Origin: DASRHT01 sp035650355
GTDB taxonomy: Bacteria; Chloroflexota; Ktedonobacteria; Ktedonobacterales; Ktedonobacteraceae
Length of the DNA stretch: 64,000 nucleotides
Direction: 5' to 3'
Assembly (NCBI GenBank): GCA_035650355.1
Contig: DASRHT010000022.1
Location: forward strand, 124,001-188,000
In this document: in pieces, positions 24,713-32,582 of the stretch
Layout of the letters: each line of letters begins with the position of its first letter
Position numbering within the stretch: the first letter of the stretch is position 1
Notes under the pieces: generated by a model
What the model was told of the DNA's origin: nothing
Database searches by the model: none
What the model saw: the letters and a program-made list of their open reading frames with translations, nothing else
Program-made: the position numbers and the translations under genes

Positions 24713-25457
24713 AGCTTCTCCTGGTCGTTGCAGGATGCGCGGAAAGCGTCAAACGCTGGGAACGATTGCTCAGCGATTGGTCTTCGGCAGCGTCCTTACT
24801 GGTAGAGGCTATATCAGAGCCTCCGTGCGTGATAGCGGATGTCGAAGGATCGTAGATCTCTTCGCCGCTTTCATAGGTATAGAGCTGTTGAAATTGTTTG
24901 CGCGCTCGCACCAGACGCTGGCGCACTGCCGCCTCTTTCATGTCGAGCATGGTGGCGATTTCAGCCGTTGAAAGGCCGCCGATGACAGAAAGCAGCAGGC
25001 AAAGGCGCAACGGCTCTGGCAGCTTTGCCATCACGGCGCGCACGGCCTCCTGTTCGGGAACCAGTTCAGCCGGATCATCGGCCTCGGTTGCCCCGTAGCC
25101 GACGGGTTGAACGGGAGCTGCCTGTTTGCTCAGCATCTCAGCGTCGATCTCCCGCGTCTCTTGCGTCTTCTCCTCCTGCATATGCGAGAAGGGAATGAAG
25201 CGGAAGAGGTTGCGCCTGCGCCGTTGCATCCGCACGGTATTGACGGCAATGCGTAAAAGCCACGCTTTCGCATGAAATTGCGCGCCACTGGTGGCGCGGG
25301 CAGCATCGATTGCCCTCAGGGCCTGGTGAAAGGTATCCTGCGTCAGATCCTGGCTTTCCTCCCAATCGCCGGTCAGGGCGTAGATGGTGTGGAAGACCAG
25401 TTTGCCATATTCATAAATGAGCGCCTCTATCGCCTGGTCCGCGGGCAGTATATTCAC
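24705..25457 (-). CDS. RNA polymerase ECF-type sigma factor
   Basis: About 250 aa. GTG 25457 (with an upstream GAAGAGAG) is chosen, because the open frame above it, back to 25616, is a low-complexity run of Phe codons. Region 2 is present: ALIYEYGKLVFHTIYALTGDWEESQDLTQDTF (the DxxQDxF core-binding motif), then AWLLRIAVNTVRMQRRRRN. Region 4: LPEPLRLCLLLSVIGGLSTAEIATMLDMKEAAVRQRLVRARKQF. The 60-residue linker between them and a ~55-residue disordered tail make it longer than typical ECF factors (~180-200). Its small membrane partner is coupled directly downstream, suggesting signal-dependent control. Confidence 0.87.
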   Translation of the reverse strand: MNILPADQAIEALIYEYGKLVFHTIYALTGDWEESQDLTQDTFHQALRAIDAARATSGAQFHAKAWLLRIAVNTVRMQRRRRNLFRFIPFSHMQEEKTQETREIDAEMLSKQAAPVQPVGYGATEADDPAELVPEQEAVRAVMAKLPEPLRLCLLLSVIGGLSTAEIATMLDMKEAAVRQRLVRARKQFQQLYTYESGEEIYDPSTSAITHGGSDIASTSKDAAEDQSLSNRSQRLTLSAHPATTRRSYA

Positions 25458-25629
25458 TCGCAAAGCTCTCTTCGCCCTGGCAGGGCATTGGTAATATGCT
25501 GCTATGTATATAGAGATGCACGACCAAAGGAAAATGTGACAAGGAAAAAAGAAAAAAAAGAAGTTGGAAAAGTGGGTAAAGGGGCCGACCACCGTGAAGT
25601 GGGAAACCCCTCGCATCGTTTGAGCGTGT

Positions 25630-25872
25630 TTAGCGCAAGTGTTCTTCTATATAATCTTCGGCCTCTTGCACTGTCGTGATCTTCTCAGCATCCTCATCTG
25701 AGATTTGGAGTTTGAACTCCTCCTCAAGAGACATAATGAGTTCAACCAGGTCAAGAGAATCGGCGTTCAGATCTTCGACGAAGGATGCGCTAGGGACGAC
25801 CTCGCTTTCATCGACGCCTAACTGGTCAACGATAATTTTCTTTAGTCGATCATGAATAGTTGGAGTTGCCAT
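25630..25872 (-). CDS. acpP: Acyl carrier protein
   Basis: An 80-aa acidic protein with the phosphopantetheine attachment motif DSL in LNADSLDLVELIMSLEEEF (Ser ~39). It carries growing acyl chains in type II fatty acid synthesis. Its ATG shares one base with the nusB stop codon, and fabD is nearby upstream in the same orientation, so the gene is part of a lipid/ribosome housekeeping run transcribed on the minus strand. Confidence 0.95.
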   Translation of the reverse strand: MATPTIHDRLKKIIVDQLGVDESEVVPSASFVEDLNADSLDLVELIMSLEEEFKLQISDEDAEKITTVQEAEDYIEEHLR

Positions 25873-26315
25873 TATTTCACCTCGCTTTCCGCTTTAGGGG
25901 TGGGCTGTTGTTGTGCCCGATTAAATATTGTGCCCAGCACGCCATTGATGAAGCGGCTTGAAGTGTCACCGCCGAAGATTTTGGCCAGTTCCACCGCCTC
26001 ATTGATAGCCGCTTTGGCTGGTACCGTATTATTAAACAGAATTTCGTAGATTGCAAGCCTTAGGATATTTTTGTCGATGCGGGCCATCTGCTGTAGAGGC
26101 CACTCGCGCGCGGCGCTCTGGATGTGTGCATCGATTTCCGCAAGGTGGTCACAGACGCCGTGAACAAGCTCACCTGCGTATTCTACAACCTTAGGATGCA
26201 GATTGCGCTCCTCCGCATGACGCTGCAAGACCTCCGTCGGGGCGTGATGAGCGGTATCGTATTCGTAGAGTGTTTGCAGTGCGATCATTCGCGCCTGTCT
26301 GCGTATCCCTGGCAT
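25872..26315 (-). CDS. nusB: Transcription antitermination factor NusB
   Basis: A 147-aa all-helical NusB: it starts RRQARMIALQTLYEYDTAHHA, has DKNILRLAIYEILFN in the middle and ends with KAAINEAVELAKIFGGDTSSRFINGVLG, the family's best conserved segment. NusB pairs with NusE (S10) on boxA RNA for rRNA antitermination. It lies 21 nt behind the Asp23-family gene and overlaps acpP by one base. Confidence 0.95.
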   Translation of the reverse strand: MPGIRRQARMIALQTLYEYDTAHHAPTEVLQRHAEERNLHPKVVEYAGELVHGVCDHLAEIDAHIQSAAREWPLQQMARIDKNILRLAIYEILFNNTVPAKAAINEAVELAKIFGGDTSSRFINGVLGTIFNRAQQQPTPKAESEVK

Positions 26316-26336
26316 GGTTTCCTCGAAAAATTCTGG

Positions 26337-26675
26337 TTATGCTACATCCTGGATGTAGACATTCACCTCTTTGACCTGCATTCCAACCATCTCTTCGATT
26401 GCGGCTGCCACTTCTTCCTGGACAGCAGTGCCTACTTCGACAATATTTACACCGGCTTCCACGACGAGATACAGGTCGGCAGAGACGCTGTTCTCTCTGA
26501 CGGTCAGGGCAACGCCGTCCCTGGGAAGATCGCGGCCTAGCAAGCGCGACCACTGGTCGTTCGCATGAGCCATATGAGCGACCCCCGGGATCTGCGATGC
26601 CGTGTTGGTGACAATGGTTGAAAGCACCTGCCGGGCTACACGTACAACGCCTCTCGGCTGCGATTCCACTGCCAT
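26337..26675 (-). CDS. Asp23/Gls24 family envelope stress response protein
   Basis: A 112-aa protein of the Asp23/Gls24 family: VVRVARQVLSTIVTNTASQIPGV at the start, VAIEEMVGMQVKEVNVYIQDV at the end. Members are small alkaline-shock or cell-envelope-associated proteins, abundant in Gram-positives; in many genomes they sit next to nusB, as here. No TM is present. The function is not biochemically defined. Confidence 0.88.
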   Translation of the reverse strand: MAVESQPRGVVRVARQVLSTIVTNTASQIPGVAHMAHANDQWSRLLGRDLPRDGVALTVRENSVSADLYLVVEAGVNIVEVGTAVQEEVAAAIEEMVGMQVKEVNVYIQDVA

Positions 26676-26740
26676 ACCTCTTTCCTCTTTCTCTTCTTGA
26701 GAAGTCAGCTTTCAGGGTAAATACCCGAACTGGCTTGCTA

Positions 26741-26810
26741 TTGCAGACAGCCAACGCTGCTGACGCGCTCCCACGATCAAGCGGAGAGCTACTACTCAGG
26801 CTGTCTGCAA
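26741..26810. repeat. Short palindromic repeat (CCAACGCTGCT family), copy 3
   Basis: Twelve-base arms TTGCAGACAGCC/GGCTGTCTGCAA surround the shared core CCAACGCTGCTGACGCGCT... CTCAGG. It lies between the Asp23 and fabD genes, splitting an otherwise tight housekeeping run. Confidence 0.65.
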
Positions 26811-26886
26811 AGAATGGCTTGCTGTAGAGACTTTGCAAGCTACATTACTGCAAAGATAGGCGCTTTTCGAGATTGTGTCAAGCCCA

Positions 26887-27924
26887 CTATCCCAACAGGC
26901 CCATATCTCGTACCTGCGCCGCCGCTTTCTCTACTTCTGCCACGCTCCCGATATTGATCAAGGTGACGCCCTTCGCGATGCGCTTGATCATCCCGGTCAG
27001 CGCCTGCCCCGGCCCAATTTCAATGAACGTGGTTACTCCAGCACCCGCCAGATATTCGATGGTCTTTACCCATTGTACCGAAGATGCTACCTGTTGAGCA
27101 AGTTCTTCGCGTAATGCATGCTCATCTATTAACGGTACTGCCGCGATATTGCTGATAATGGGAACGGCGGCATCGTTTATGCTGGCGCTTTCGATTGAGT
27201 GCGCCAGTTTGGCGGCGGCTGGCTGCATCACGGGCGAATGGAACGCTCCGCTAACGGCGAGTGGCATGACGCGTTTGGCGCCGCGTGCCCTTGCCAGCTC
27301 TATCGCCAGGGCCAGCGCGTGCTCTTCGCCGGAGATGACAATTTGCCCCGGAGCATTGTAATTGGCAATAACCACCTGCCCCCAGCCGGGAGGGGCCTTC
27401 TTATCAGCAGGGAGATTCGCCAGAGCCTGCCGCGTGGCCTCTTCACAAATTTCCTGTGCGGCTTCTGCGTCCATCCCCAGCAGCGCGGCCATGCCCCCTG
27501 GACAGGTCGTTTCATCTTCGTGCATCAGCCGCCCTCGCTCGCGCACCAACAGCGCCGCGCCCTTGAGGTCCATCACGCCAGCGGCCACCAGCGTGGTGCA
27601 TTCGCCCACGCTATGACCAGCGGTATAGGCCGGGAGTAATGGCGAGGACCAGGAGAAATTTTGTGGAGAAAGGGCTTCCTGGAATGCTGCAAGGTAGGCA
27701 AGGCTAACGGTTGTGATCGCCGGTTGAGCATTGATTGTCGCGCGTAATGTTTCTTCCGGGCCATGAAAACAGAGCGTGCTGAGAGAGAAGCCGAGCGTCT
27801 CGTCAACGGTGTCGAAGACGCGCCTGGCTGCTGCGGAAGAGGCGTAAACATCCGCTCCCATCCCGATAGCCTGGCTGCCCTGCCCTGGAAAAACAAAGGC
27901 GACTTGTGTCGTCATCATATTCAT
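26887..27924 (-). CDS. fabD: Malonyl-CoA:ACP transacylase FabD
   Basis: A 345-aa protein. FVFPGQGSQAIGMG is the N-terminal GQGSQ motif and TAGHSVGECTTLVAAG carries the nucleophile Ser (GHSxG). The catalytic His lies in AVSGAFHSPVMQPA, and the C-terminal IEIGPGQALTGMIKRI also matches. It is slightly longer than usual (~310) because of an insert around residues 150-190 (CEEATRQALANLPADKKAPPGWGQ). It loads malonate onto ACP, whose gene lies downstream in the same orientation. Confidence 0.94.
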   Translation of the reverse strand: MNMMTTQVAFVFPGQGSQAIGMGADVYASSAAARRVFDTVDETLGFSLSTLCFHGPEETLRATINAQPAITTVSLAYLAAFQEALSPQNFSWSSPLLPAYTAGHSVGECTTLVAAGVMDLKGAALLVRERGRLMHEDETTCPGGMAALLGMDAEAAQEICEEATRQALANLPADKKAPPGWGQVVIANYNAPGQIVISGEEHALALAIELARARGAKRVMPLAVSGAFHSPVMQPAAAKLAHSIESASINDAAVPIISNIAAVPLIDEHALREELAQQVASSVQWVKTIEYLAGAGVTTFIEIGPGQALTGMIKRIAKGVTLINIGSVAEVEKAAAQVRDMGLLG

Positions 27925-28030
27925 TGGCTTTAGTAAAATCTAGTACGCGGGCAGTGTGCGGTATGCTTCAAGCGTATATCGAGCGCGTAGAACGAAAAAT
28001 GCGTGAATGACTGCACTGCCGCCCGCTACA

Positions 28031-28219
28031 TTACTTTTTTGCCCTGGGCAGGAAAACCTGACGCCCTCGATATGTCCCACAATTGGGGCAGGCATGGTGC
28101 GACAGGCGCGGCCTTTTGCACTGAGGACAGGCAACGAGCTGCGGCAATTTCAAATGATGGTGAGCCCTGCGCTCTCCCTGCCGGGCGCGCGAGACTCGCT
28201 GTTTTGGTAGTGCTCCCAT
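28031..28219 (-). CDS. rpmF: 50S ribosomal protein L32
   Basis: A 62-aa protein beginning MGALPKQRVSRARQGERRAHH, followed by a zinc ribbon CPQCKRPRLSHHACPNCG and ending in YRGRQV..., the standard L32 layout. ATG 28219 has GAGGAG upstream (in AAGAGGAGACAAATCTT); the in-frame ATG at 28273 would add 18 unrelated residues. All four zinc Cys are present, so this is the C+ form. It lies between fabD and the DUF177 gene, the usual bacterial DUF177-rpmF-lipid synthesis neighbourhood. Confidence 0.93.
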   Translation of the reverse strand: MGALPKQRVSRARQGERRAHHHLKLPQLVACPQCKRPRLSHHACPNCGTYRGRQVFLPRAKK

Positions 28220-28293
28220 AAGATTTGTCTCCTCTTCCACCAGTAATGAGGCCCGAGTGTTGATCAGGCACATCTACTTGTGATAACTATGCG

Positions 28294-28824
28294 CTATGAT
28301 TTCGGCTGGTCTTGCAACAATGTCTTTAAGATGCTCAAGCGGCTATCAACTTCCGGTTCGCATGTGCAGGTGCCCAGATTAAGGTCCTGACCGCACTGCG
28401 AGCAGAGCCCCGCGCAATCTTCTTTGCACAACGTGACCATCGGTATATCGAGCAATACCTGTTGCCGTATTGGCTCGGTTAGATCTACCAGGTGATGGCT
28501 GTCAATGGGAAATGCGTCCTCCGCATCGACGGGAGGGAGCGGCATACCCGTGAGTACGTCCACGGTCGGATAGAAACGCTCTTCAAATATGACATGCATT
28601 GGCTGCTCGAATTCTTTCAGGCAGCGCGTGCAGCTAAGTTGAAGCGTGATATCCACCCAGCCATCGGCCAGCAAGCCCTGGTTAATGCGCCTCAGACGCA
28701 CATGGCCCTTGAGGGGACCGATGATCTTGAGATCGTTATCGAGCTGGACCTGCTCTTCGTCAATGTCCGACTCCAATGTCGTTCCCACCGGGGCCTTCAT
28801 GAGCTGTGCGACGTTAAAGATCAT
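28294..28824 (-). CDS. DUF177/YceD family protein
   Basis: A 176-aa YceD-like protein. The core is LSCTRCLKEFEQPMHVIFEERF (first CxxC), then DAEDAFPIDSHHLVDLTEPIRQQVLLDIPM and a C-terminal cluster CKEDCAGLCSQCGQDLNLGTCTCE. Family members are encoded next to rpmF and are implicated in 23S rRNA accumulation. ATG 28824 is chosen for AAAGGAAAA 8 nt upstream. The extended Cys cluster suggests metal binding. Confidence 0.9.
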   Translation of the reverse strand: MIFNVAQLMKAPVGTTLESDIDEEQVQLDNDLKIIGPLKGHVRLRRINQGLLADGWVDITLQLSCTRCLKEFEQPMHVIFEERFYPTVDVLTGMPLPPVDAEDAFPIDSHHLVDLTEPIRQQVLLDIPMVTLCKEDCAGLCSQCGQDLNLGTCTCEPEVDSRLSILKTLLQDQPKS

Positions 28825-28966
28825 GGAACATTTTCCTTTCCACAGAGTGTAATACAATGGCTATAAATAAGCTATGGTGCAAGGATAATGGTCCCATCTT
28901 CTCTGCTGGCGCTTGCTCATTATAGACAAGCTGTTAGAGGGTGTCAAGCCCTGCGATATTTACGAA

Positions 28967-29138
28967 CAGGGCTTTTCAGTTTTCGTCATGCTCACAGGGC
29001 GAAGCCCTGTGAGCCAGAGGAGAGGTGCAGACAACGCCGCGTCGCGGCGTTGCCTGCACCTCTCCTCTGGCCCTGCACCCCGAACGGGGCGCGAATCCCG
29101 TCGGTAAGAGTGAGCGGAGAGGAACACGGAAAAGTCCT
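28967..29138. mobile_element. 172-bp palindromic MITE, copy A
   Basis: A non-coding element with terminal inverted repeats (AGGGCTTTTC at one end, GAAAAGTCCT at the other). It is flanked by an 11-bp direct repeat ATATTTACGAA (28956-28966 and 29139-29149), the expected target duplication. Inside are a hairpin around CAGGGCGAAGCCCTG and a long central palindrome (GAGAGGTGCA...CGCCGCGTCGCGGCG...TGCACCTCTC). An inverted copy of the same length lies at 52642-52813. The right-hand duplication contains the stop codon of the neighbouring coiled-coil gene. It fills most of the gap between that gene and the DUF177 gene. Confidence 0.8.
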
Positions 29139-29142
29139 ATAT

Positions 29143-29763
29143 TTACGAATACGTTGGCCCGCCCGTTGTGTCTGTGGCAAGCGAGGCGCGACGCGGGGCG
29201 GGCGGCTGGTCTGGCGGCAACTGGTCTTCGTCCCCTTCCCCATCGTCGGCTGGCTCCATCTCGTCTGGTGGTTGCTCCAGGCTTTCGAGGCCGCGCTCAA
29301 CGCTCAGGATGGTGCGCCCAATGTCGGTTTCGATGCTCATCAGATGCTCGCGCAACGCCCGCAGCGTCTCGATGACGTAGCCATCAGCCTCAACCTTGAG
29401 TCGCTCACTATACTCCTCCGCCTGCCGGAGCATGTCCTGTGCCTGCCCGTTTGCCTGCTGAACCAACTCCTGAGAACGGTCTTCGGCTGCCTGCAATAGC
29501 CCTTCGCGATTCATCACGCGCTCGGTCTCTTCGCGGGCGCGTGCCAGGATACCTGCGGCGTCGGCCTGGGCCTGAGCGATGATGCGCTCTTTCTCCTGGA
29601 TGATACGCCGCGCCTGTTTGATCTCATCGGGGATCGACGTGCGCATCTGGTCAACGATGCCGAAGAGCTCGCCCTCTTTAATAATAATCTGATTGAGCAA
29701 GGGCATTTTCCGGCTGCTGGCAATGAGGTTTTCCAGGCGGTCTACGAGATACAGAATATCCAT
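29143..29763 (-). CDS. Coiled-coil protein linked to coaD, DivIVA/ATP-synthase-b-like helix
   Basis: A 206-aa protein, mostly one long helix: KEGELFGIVDQMRTSIPDEIKQARRIIQEKERI, then heptads rich in Ala, Glu and Arg (ADAAGILARAREETERVMNREG, SQELVQQANGQAQDMLRQAEEY) and an acidic, Pro-rich disordered tail. No TM. The gene neighbourhood (coaD, DUF177, rpmF) is typical of an uncharacterised conserved Chloroflexota/Firmicutes protein, sometimes compared with DivIVA; I do not claim that role. The last codons lie inside the target duplication of the adjacent MITE, so the insertion just spared the coding region. Confidence 0.72.
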   Translation of the reverse strand: MDILYLVDRLENLIASSRKMPLLNQIIIKEGELFGIVDQMRTSIPDEIKQARRIIQEKERIIAQAQADAAGILARAREETERVMNREGLLQAAEDRSQELVQQANGQAQDMLRQAEEYSERLKVEADGYVIETLRALREHLMSIETDIGRTILSVERGLESLEQPPDEMEPADDGEGDEDQLPPDQPPAPRRASLATDTTGGPTYS

Positions 29764-29827
29764 CAGATGCCTCCCCTCCTTCTCATGCCTATGGCTCCCG
29801 ACAAAAGGGGCAATTCCTTGCCGCCGA

Positions 29828-29900
29828 CCGTAGGGGCAGGGCTTGCCCCTGCCCTGCTAGACGCGGTAGCTCCCCGCTTCATCGTGGGAGGTCCCTACGG
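29828..29900. repeat. GTAGGGGCAG palindromic repeat, copy 3
   Basis: Eight-base outer arms CCGTAGGG/CCCTACGG (29828-29835 and 29893-29900) with an inner GGGGCAGGGCTTGCCCCTGC hairpin. It has the same terminal sequence as 18873-18941 but a different interior, and is inserted in the coaD/coiled-coil gap. Confidence 0.65.
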
Positions 29901-29912
29901 ATGAAAAAAATG

Positions 29913-30419
29913 CTATATCCCAAATTTCTCATGTAAAGCGTGTGCTACTGTAGTGGGAACCATATCGGTGATATTGCCACCCAGGCGAGCTACTTCTTTG
30001 ATCAAAGATGAACTGACGTAAAGTTGCTCCAGATTAGTGAATAAGCAGACAGTCTCTATTTCTGGTGCCAGCGTATGATTCATTAGCCCTTGCTGGAATT
30101 CAGATTCAAAGTCAGCGGTCGAACGCAACCCTTTAATAACTGCCTGTCCTCCCACTGAACGCACATAGTCTACTGTTAGTTCGGTATATTTGTCAACGCG
30201 TATATTGGGTATTTTTTCATGTTCTATGACTGCTTGCCAGAGGGCCACGCGTTCATCGACAGAGAAGAGCAGATTTTTCGAGGGAAAAGCGTAAACGGCA
30301 ACGATGAGGGTATCAAAAATTTTGGCTGCGCGCCGCGCGATGTTCAGATGCCCATTGGTAAGAGGATCGAAGGTCCCTGCGTAGACGGCGGTGCGACCGT
30401 ACACTTTCACGTTGCTCAC
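29913..30419 (-). CDS. coaD: Phosphopantetheine adenylyltransferase
   Basis: A 168-aa CoaD with the nucleotidyltransferase motif AVYAGTFDPLTNGHLNI (the T/HxGH ATP site), KNLLFSVDERV, VIKGLRSTADFESEFQ and SSSLIKEVARLGGNI, the family's complete set. It makes dephospho-CoA from phosphopantetheine and ATP, the penultimate CoA step. The start is a GTG at 30419 with AAGGG about 7 nt upstream. First gene of the minus-strand run toward acpP, although palindromic elements now separate several members. Confidence 0.95.
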   Translation of the reverse strand: MSNVKVYGRTAVYAGTFDPLTNGHLNIARRAAKIFDTLIVAVYAFPSKNLLFSVDERVALWQAVIEHEKIPNIRVDKYTELTVDYVRSVGGQAVIKGLRSTADFESEFQQGLMNHTLAPEIETVCLFTNLEQLYVSSSLIKEVARLGGNITDMVPTTVAHALHEKFGI

Positions 30420-30554
30420 GCGCTATCCCTTTCGATAAAAAATAAAAAACTCCCCATAAAGATAGAAGGCTGCCACCATTAAACCATATTGGCCCGCTTT
30501 CGGCAATAGCCAATCCAGTCATTCAAAATGATATGAGTAAAGCAAGATATCATC

Positions 30555-30698
30555 CTATCCCTTGATGAGGTTGCCATCCACTTTTACCCATTCGATTCTC
30601 CAGGGTGTCCATGATTCCTGTGAACCCTGGTCGATTAGATTACAAGCACTATCGACAAAGTAGTATTCACCATTACCAATTTGCCGTGTCAGATGCAT
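30555..30698 (-). CDS. Short open frame or gene remnant, unrecognised
   Basis: 47 codons (ATG 30698 to TAG) with a protein-like composition: Tyr/Trp-rich, including NGEYYFVDSACNLIDQG and SWTPWRIEWVKVDGN. A TAA stop directly precedes the ATG and no ribosome binding site is visible. It could be a fragment of a larger lost gene or a small peptide. It lies in the 460-bp gap between coaD and the ECF sigma gene, where nothing else is supportable. Confidence 0.25.
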   Translation of the reverse strand: MHLTRQIGNGEYYFVDSACNLIDQGSQESWTPWRIEWVKVDGNLIKG

Positions 30699-30880
30699 TT
30701 AAACAGTATATAAGATGCTAAAGCCGCTAGGAGGGGAGAATGCGCTATTTGGGGAGAGAATATTTCCTGAACTGAGTCCAGATTTTGGGAACTCGGCATC
30801 CCCAACGTCCCATTTTGCCTGCTCATCCGATTAAGTCTATAGAGGAAATTCTCCAATACGCATATTAAGGAATGATGGGC

Positions 30881-31429
30881 ATGCAATTTACTGATGCGCA
30901 AGCCGATGGCAATGCTGGCATGCTGGATATGGAACTCTATGATCGCTTTGCTCCGCTTATTTTGAACGGGATTTTGCAGCAGGTGGCGCACCCGCAGGAT
31001 GCTGAGGATCTGCTGCTGGAGGTCTTTGTGGCGGCGCTGCAAAGCTCCGTGCTGGAACAGCTTCCGCCGGAGCGCCAATTGGCCTGGCTGCGGCGCGTGG
31101 CACGGAACAAGATCATTGATCGCTACCGCCATCGCGCGGCCTTAACCTTGTTGCCGCTCGAACAGGTGCAAGAGCAGGAAGATCAGGAGTTGACGCCGGA
31201 GCAGTATAGCGAGCACCAGGAGAGGCTGGACTGGCTCGCACACGCGCTGGTTCAGCTCTCGTCGTCGCAACAGGAACTGCTGCGTTTGCGCTATAGCAAC
31301 GAGTTGCGCCTCGCCGAGATTGCGGCGCTTGTGGGCCGTTCAGAAGGGGCCGTGAGCAAGCTGCTTGCGCGCACAATCCGCCAGCTCCAAAAGCTCTATG
31401 CCAGGCTGGAGAAGGGAGATCAATTATGA
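30881..31429 (+). CDS. RNA polymerase ECF-type sigma factor (RpoE-like)
   Basis: About 182 aa. ATG 30881 is 9 nt after AAGGA; in-frame ATGs at 30872 and 30875 are possible. Region 2: LYDRFAPLILNGILQQVAHPQDAEDLLLEVFVAAL and RQLAWLRRVARNKIIDRYRHR. Region 4: SSSQQELLRLRYSNELRLAEIAALVGRSEGAVSKLLARTIRQL. Typical ECF length. Its stop overlaps the start of the next gene (ATGA), which encodes a single-TM protein likely to act as its membrane regulator. Confidence 0.9.
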   Translation: MQFTDAQADGNAGMLDMELYDRFAPLILNGILQQVAHPQDAEDLLLEVFVAALQSSVLEQLPPERQLAWLRRVARNKIIDRYRHRAALTLLPLEQVQEQEDQELTPEQYSEHQERLDWLAHALVQLSSSQQELLRLRYSNELRLAEIAALVGRSEGAVSKLLARTIRQLQKLYARLEKGDQL

Positions 31430-32541
31430 GCACAATACCTTTCGATGATCATCTTCCCGAGGAACAGGCCCCCTCCGCCCAGGACGTACTGGCACTGTTG
31501 CCTCCATTGCTGCCTGCCCCTCCCAGCGTTAGCGCAGAGGAACAGGAGCAGATGCTGGTCCGCGTGCGCCTTCGCCTGCAACAGGCGGATAGTCTGTTGG
31601 AGTTGCCAGCAGAAGCGAACGATCAGCAGCCGCAAGAGATCACACAACGGGCGGCGCGTCCACCATACGCCCCTTCGTCGAGCAAATCTACAAGCAGGCG
31701 TGGCAGGCTCTGGCGGCTGGGGAATGCTATTGCTGCCGTGCTAGTAATTGGCATAATTACAGGTGCCGCGTCAGTGTTTTTCAATCGTCATCCTGCTTCT
31801 ACCGGCGGTAGCCCTCTTGGGAATCCAGCAGGTACTTCTGGTAGCGTGGTATCTCCATCTTCACCATTAGATGGATTAGACTTCAAACTCAACATCACTG
31901 ATGGCCCCTACTTTCTCAGCGAACTTCTGGCTGTCGATATCACGCTGACGAATCATCGTCAACAGGAAGTGATGCTTGATGGTTCCATCGGCATAAATAC
32001 CTGCAATGGAGCTTTTAGCGCGCAAATAACCAGGGGAGAGAAGCCACAATATGACTTTCCAATTGTTAACATGATGTCTTGTCCTCCTGGTCTAAGTACA
32101 TTAGCGGCGGGAAAATCGCTGACTGCGCATGGCTATATTCCTCTTACGGAGAGCGGCAATGTCACCATCACTGCGCAAGTTCGGATATCCATACCGATAA
32201 AGAATCAGAATAGCACGCCTGGGACCTGGCAAAGCAGTATATCAAGCGGAGAAGCGGTAGCAACAGCCGTTACCGTATCTCCGCAGATTCCCTCTGAGCG
32301 CACGATTTTGCTTAACCGGCAGGGGGAGGACATTCTGGTCGATGCACCTGCGGGCATTCGTTCTCATTTGCTGTTCTACTATACAGTAAGCTGCCTGCAT
32401 GGTTCTGGGACCAGCGGTACCTGGGAACCATTAGATACCACAAAGCTGTCAAAGCCTTATTGCGATGATGCCAGCCGGCACTGGGTCTACGTGGTAGGGG
32501 CGCCAGGCTATGCCATTGCCTCTATGACAATGGACTCCTGA
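31426..32541 (+). CDS. Single-TM protein with external beta domain, probable sigma regulator
   Basis: A 371-aa protein. A ~100-residue acidic then basic cytoplasmic part (EEQEQMLVRVRLRLQQADSLLEL) precedes one TM (IAAVLVIGIITGAASVFF). The ~250-residue exported part contains an Ig-like/intracellular-proteinase-inhibitor-like segment (LSELLAVDITLTNHRQQEVML) and paired Cys (CNGAF, MSCPPG, SCLHG). No ZAS zinc motif is present. Coupling to the ECF sigma gene (4-nt overlap) and the topology suggest a membrane anti-sigma factor or sensor; this is inference from position. Confidence 0.7.
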   Translation: MSTIPFDDHLPEEQAPSAQDVLALLPPLLPAPPSVSAEEQEQMLVRVRLRLQQADSLLELPAEANDQQPQEITQRAARPPYAPSSSKSTSRRGRLWRLGNAIAAVLVIGIITGAASVFFNRHPASTGGSPLGNPAGTSGSVVSPSSPLDGLDFKLNITDGPYFLSELLAVDITLTNHRQQEVMLDGSIGINTCNGAFSAQITRGEKPQYDFPIVNMMSCPPGLSTLAAGKSLTAHGYIPLTESGNVTITAQVRISIPIKNQNSTPGTWQSSISSGEAVATAVTVSPQIPSERTILLNRQGEDILVDAPAGIRSHLLFYYTVSCLHGSGTSGTWEPLDTTKLSKPYCDDASRHWVYVVGAPGYAIASMTMDS

Positions 32542-32582
32542 CATGCGTTAGCATAGCAAAGGGGATAAGATAAACCAGCTAC

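Noticed and set aside
30786..30810. ECF-type autoregulatory promoter (GGAACT ... CGTC) upstream of the sigma gene
   Set aside because: The spacing between the two elements is about 12 bp, well short of the ~16 bp needed.
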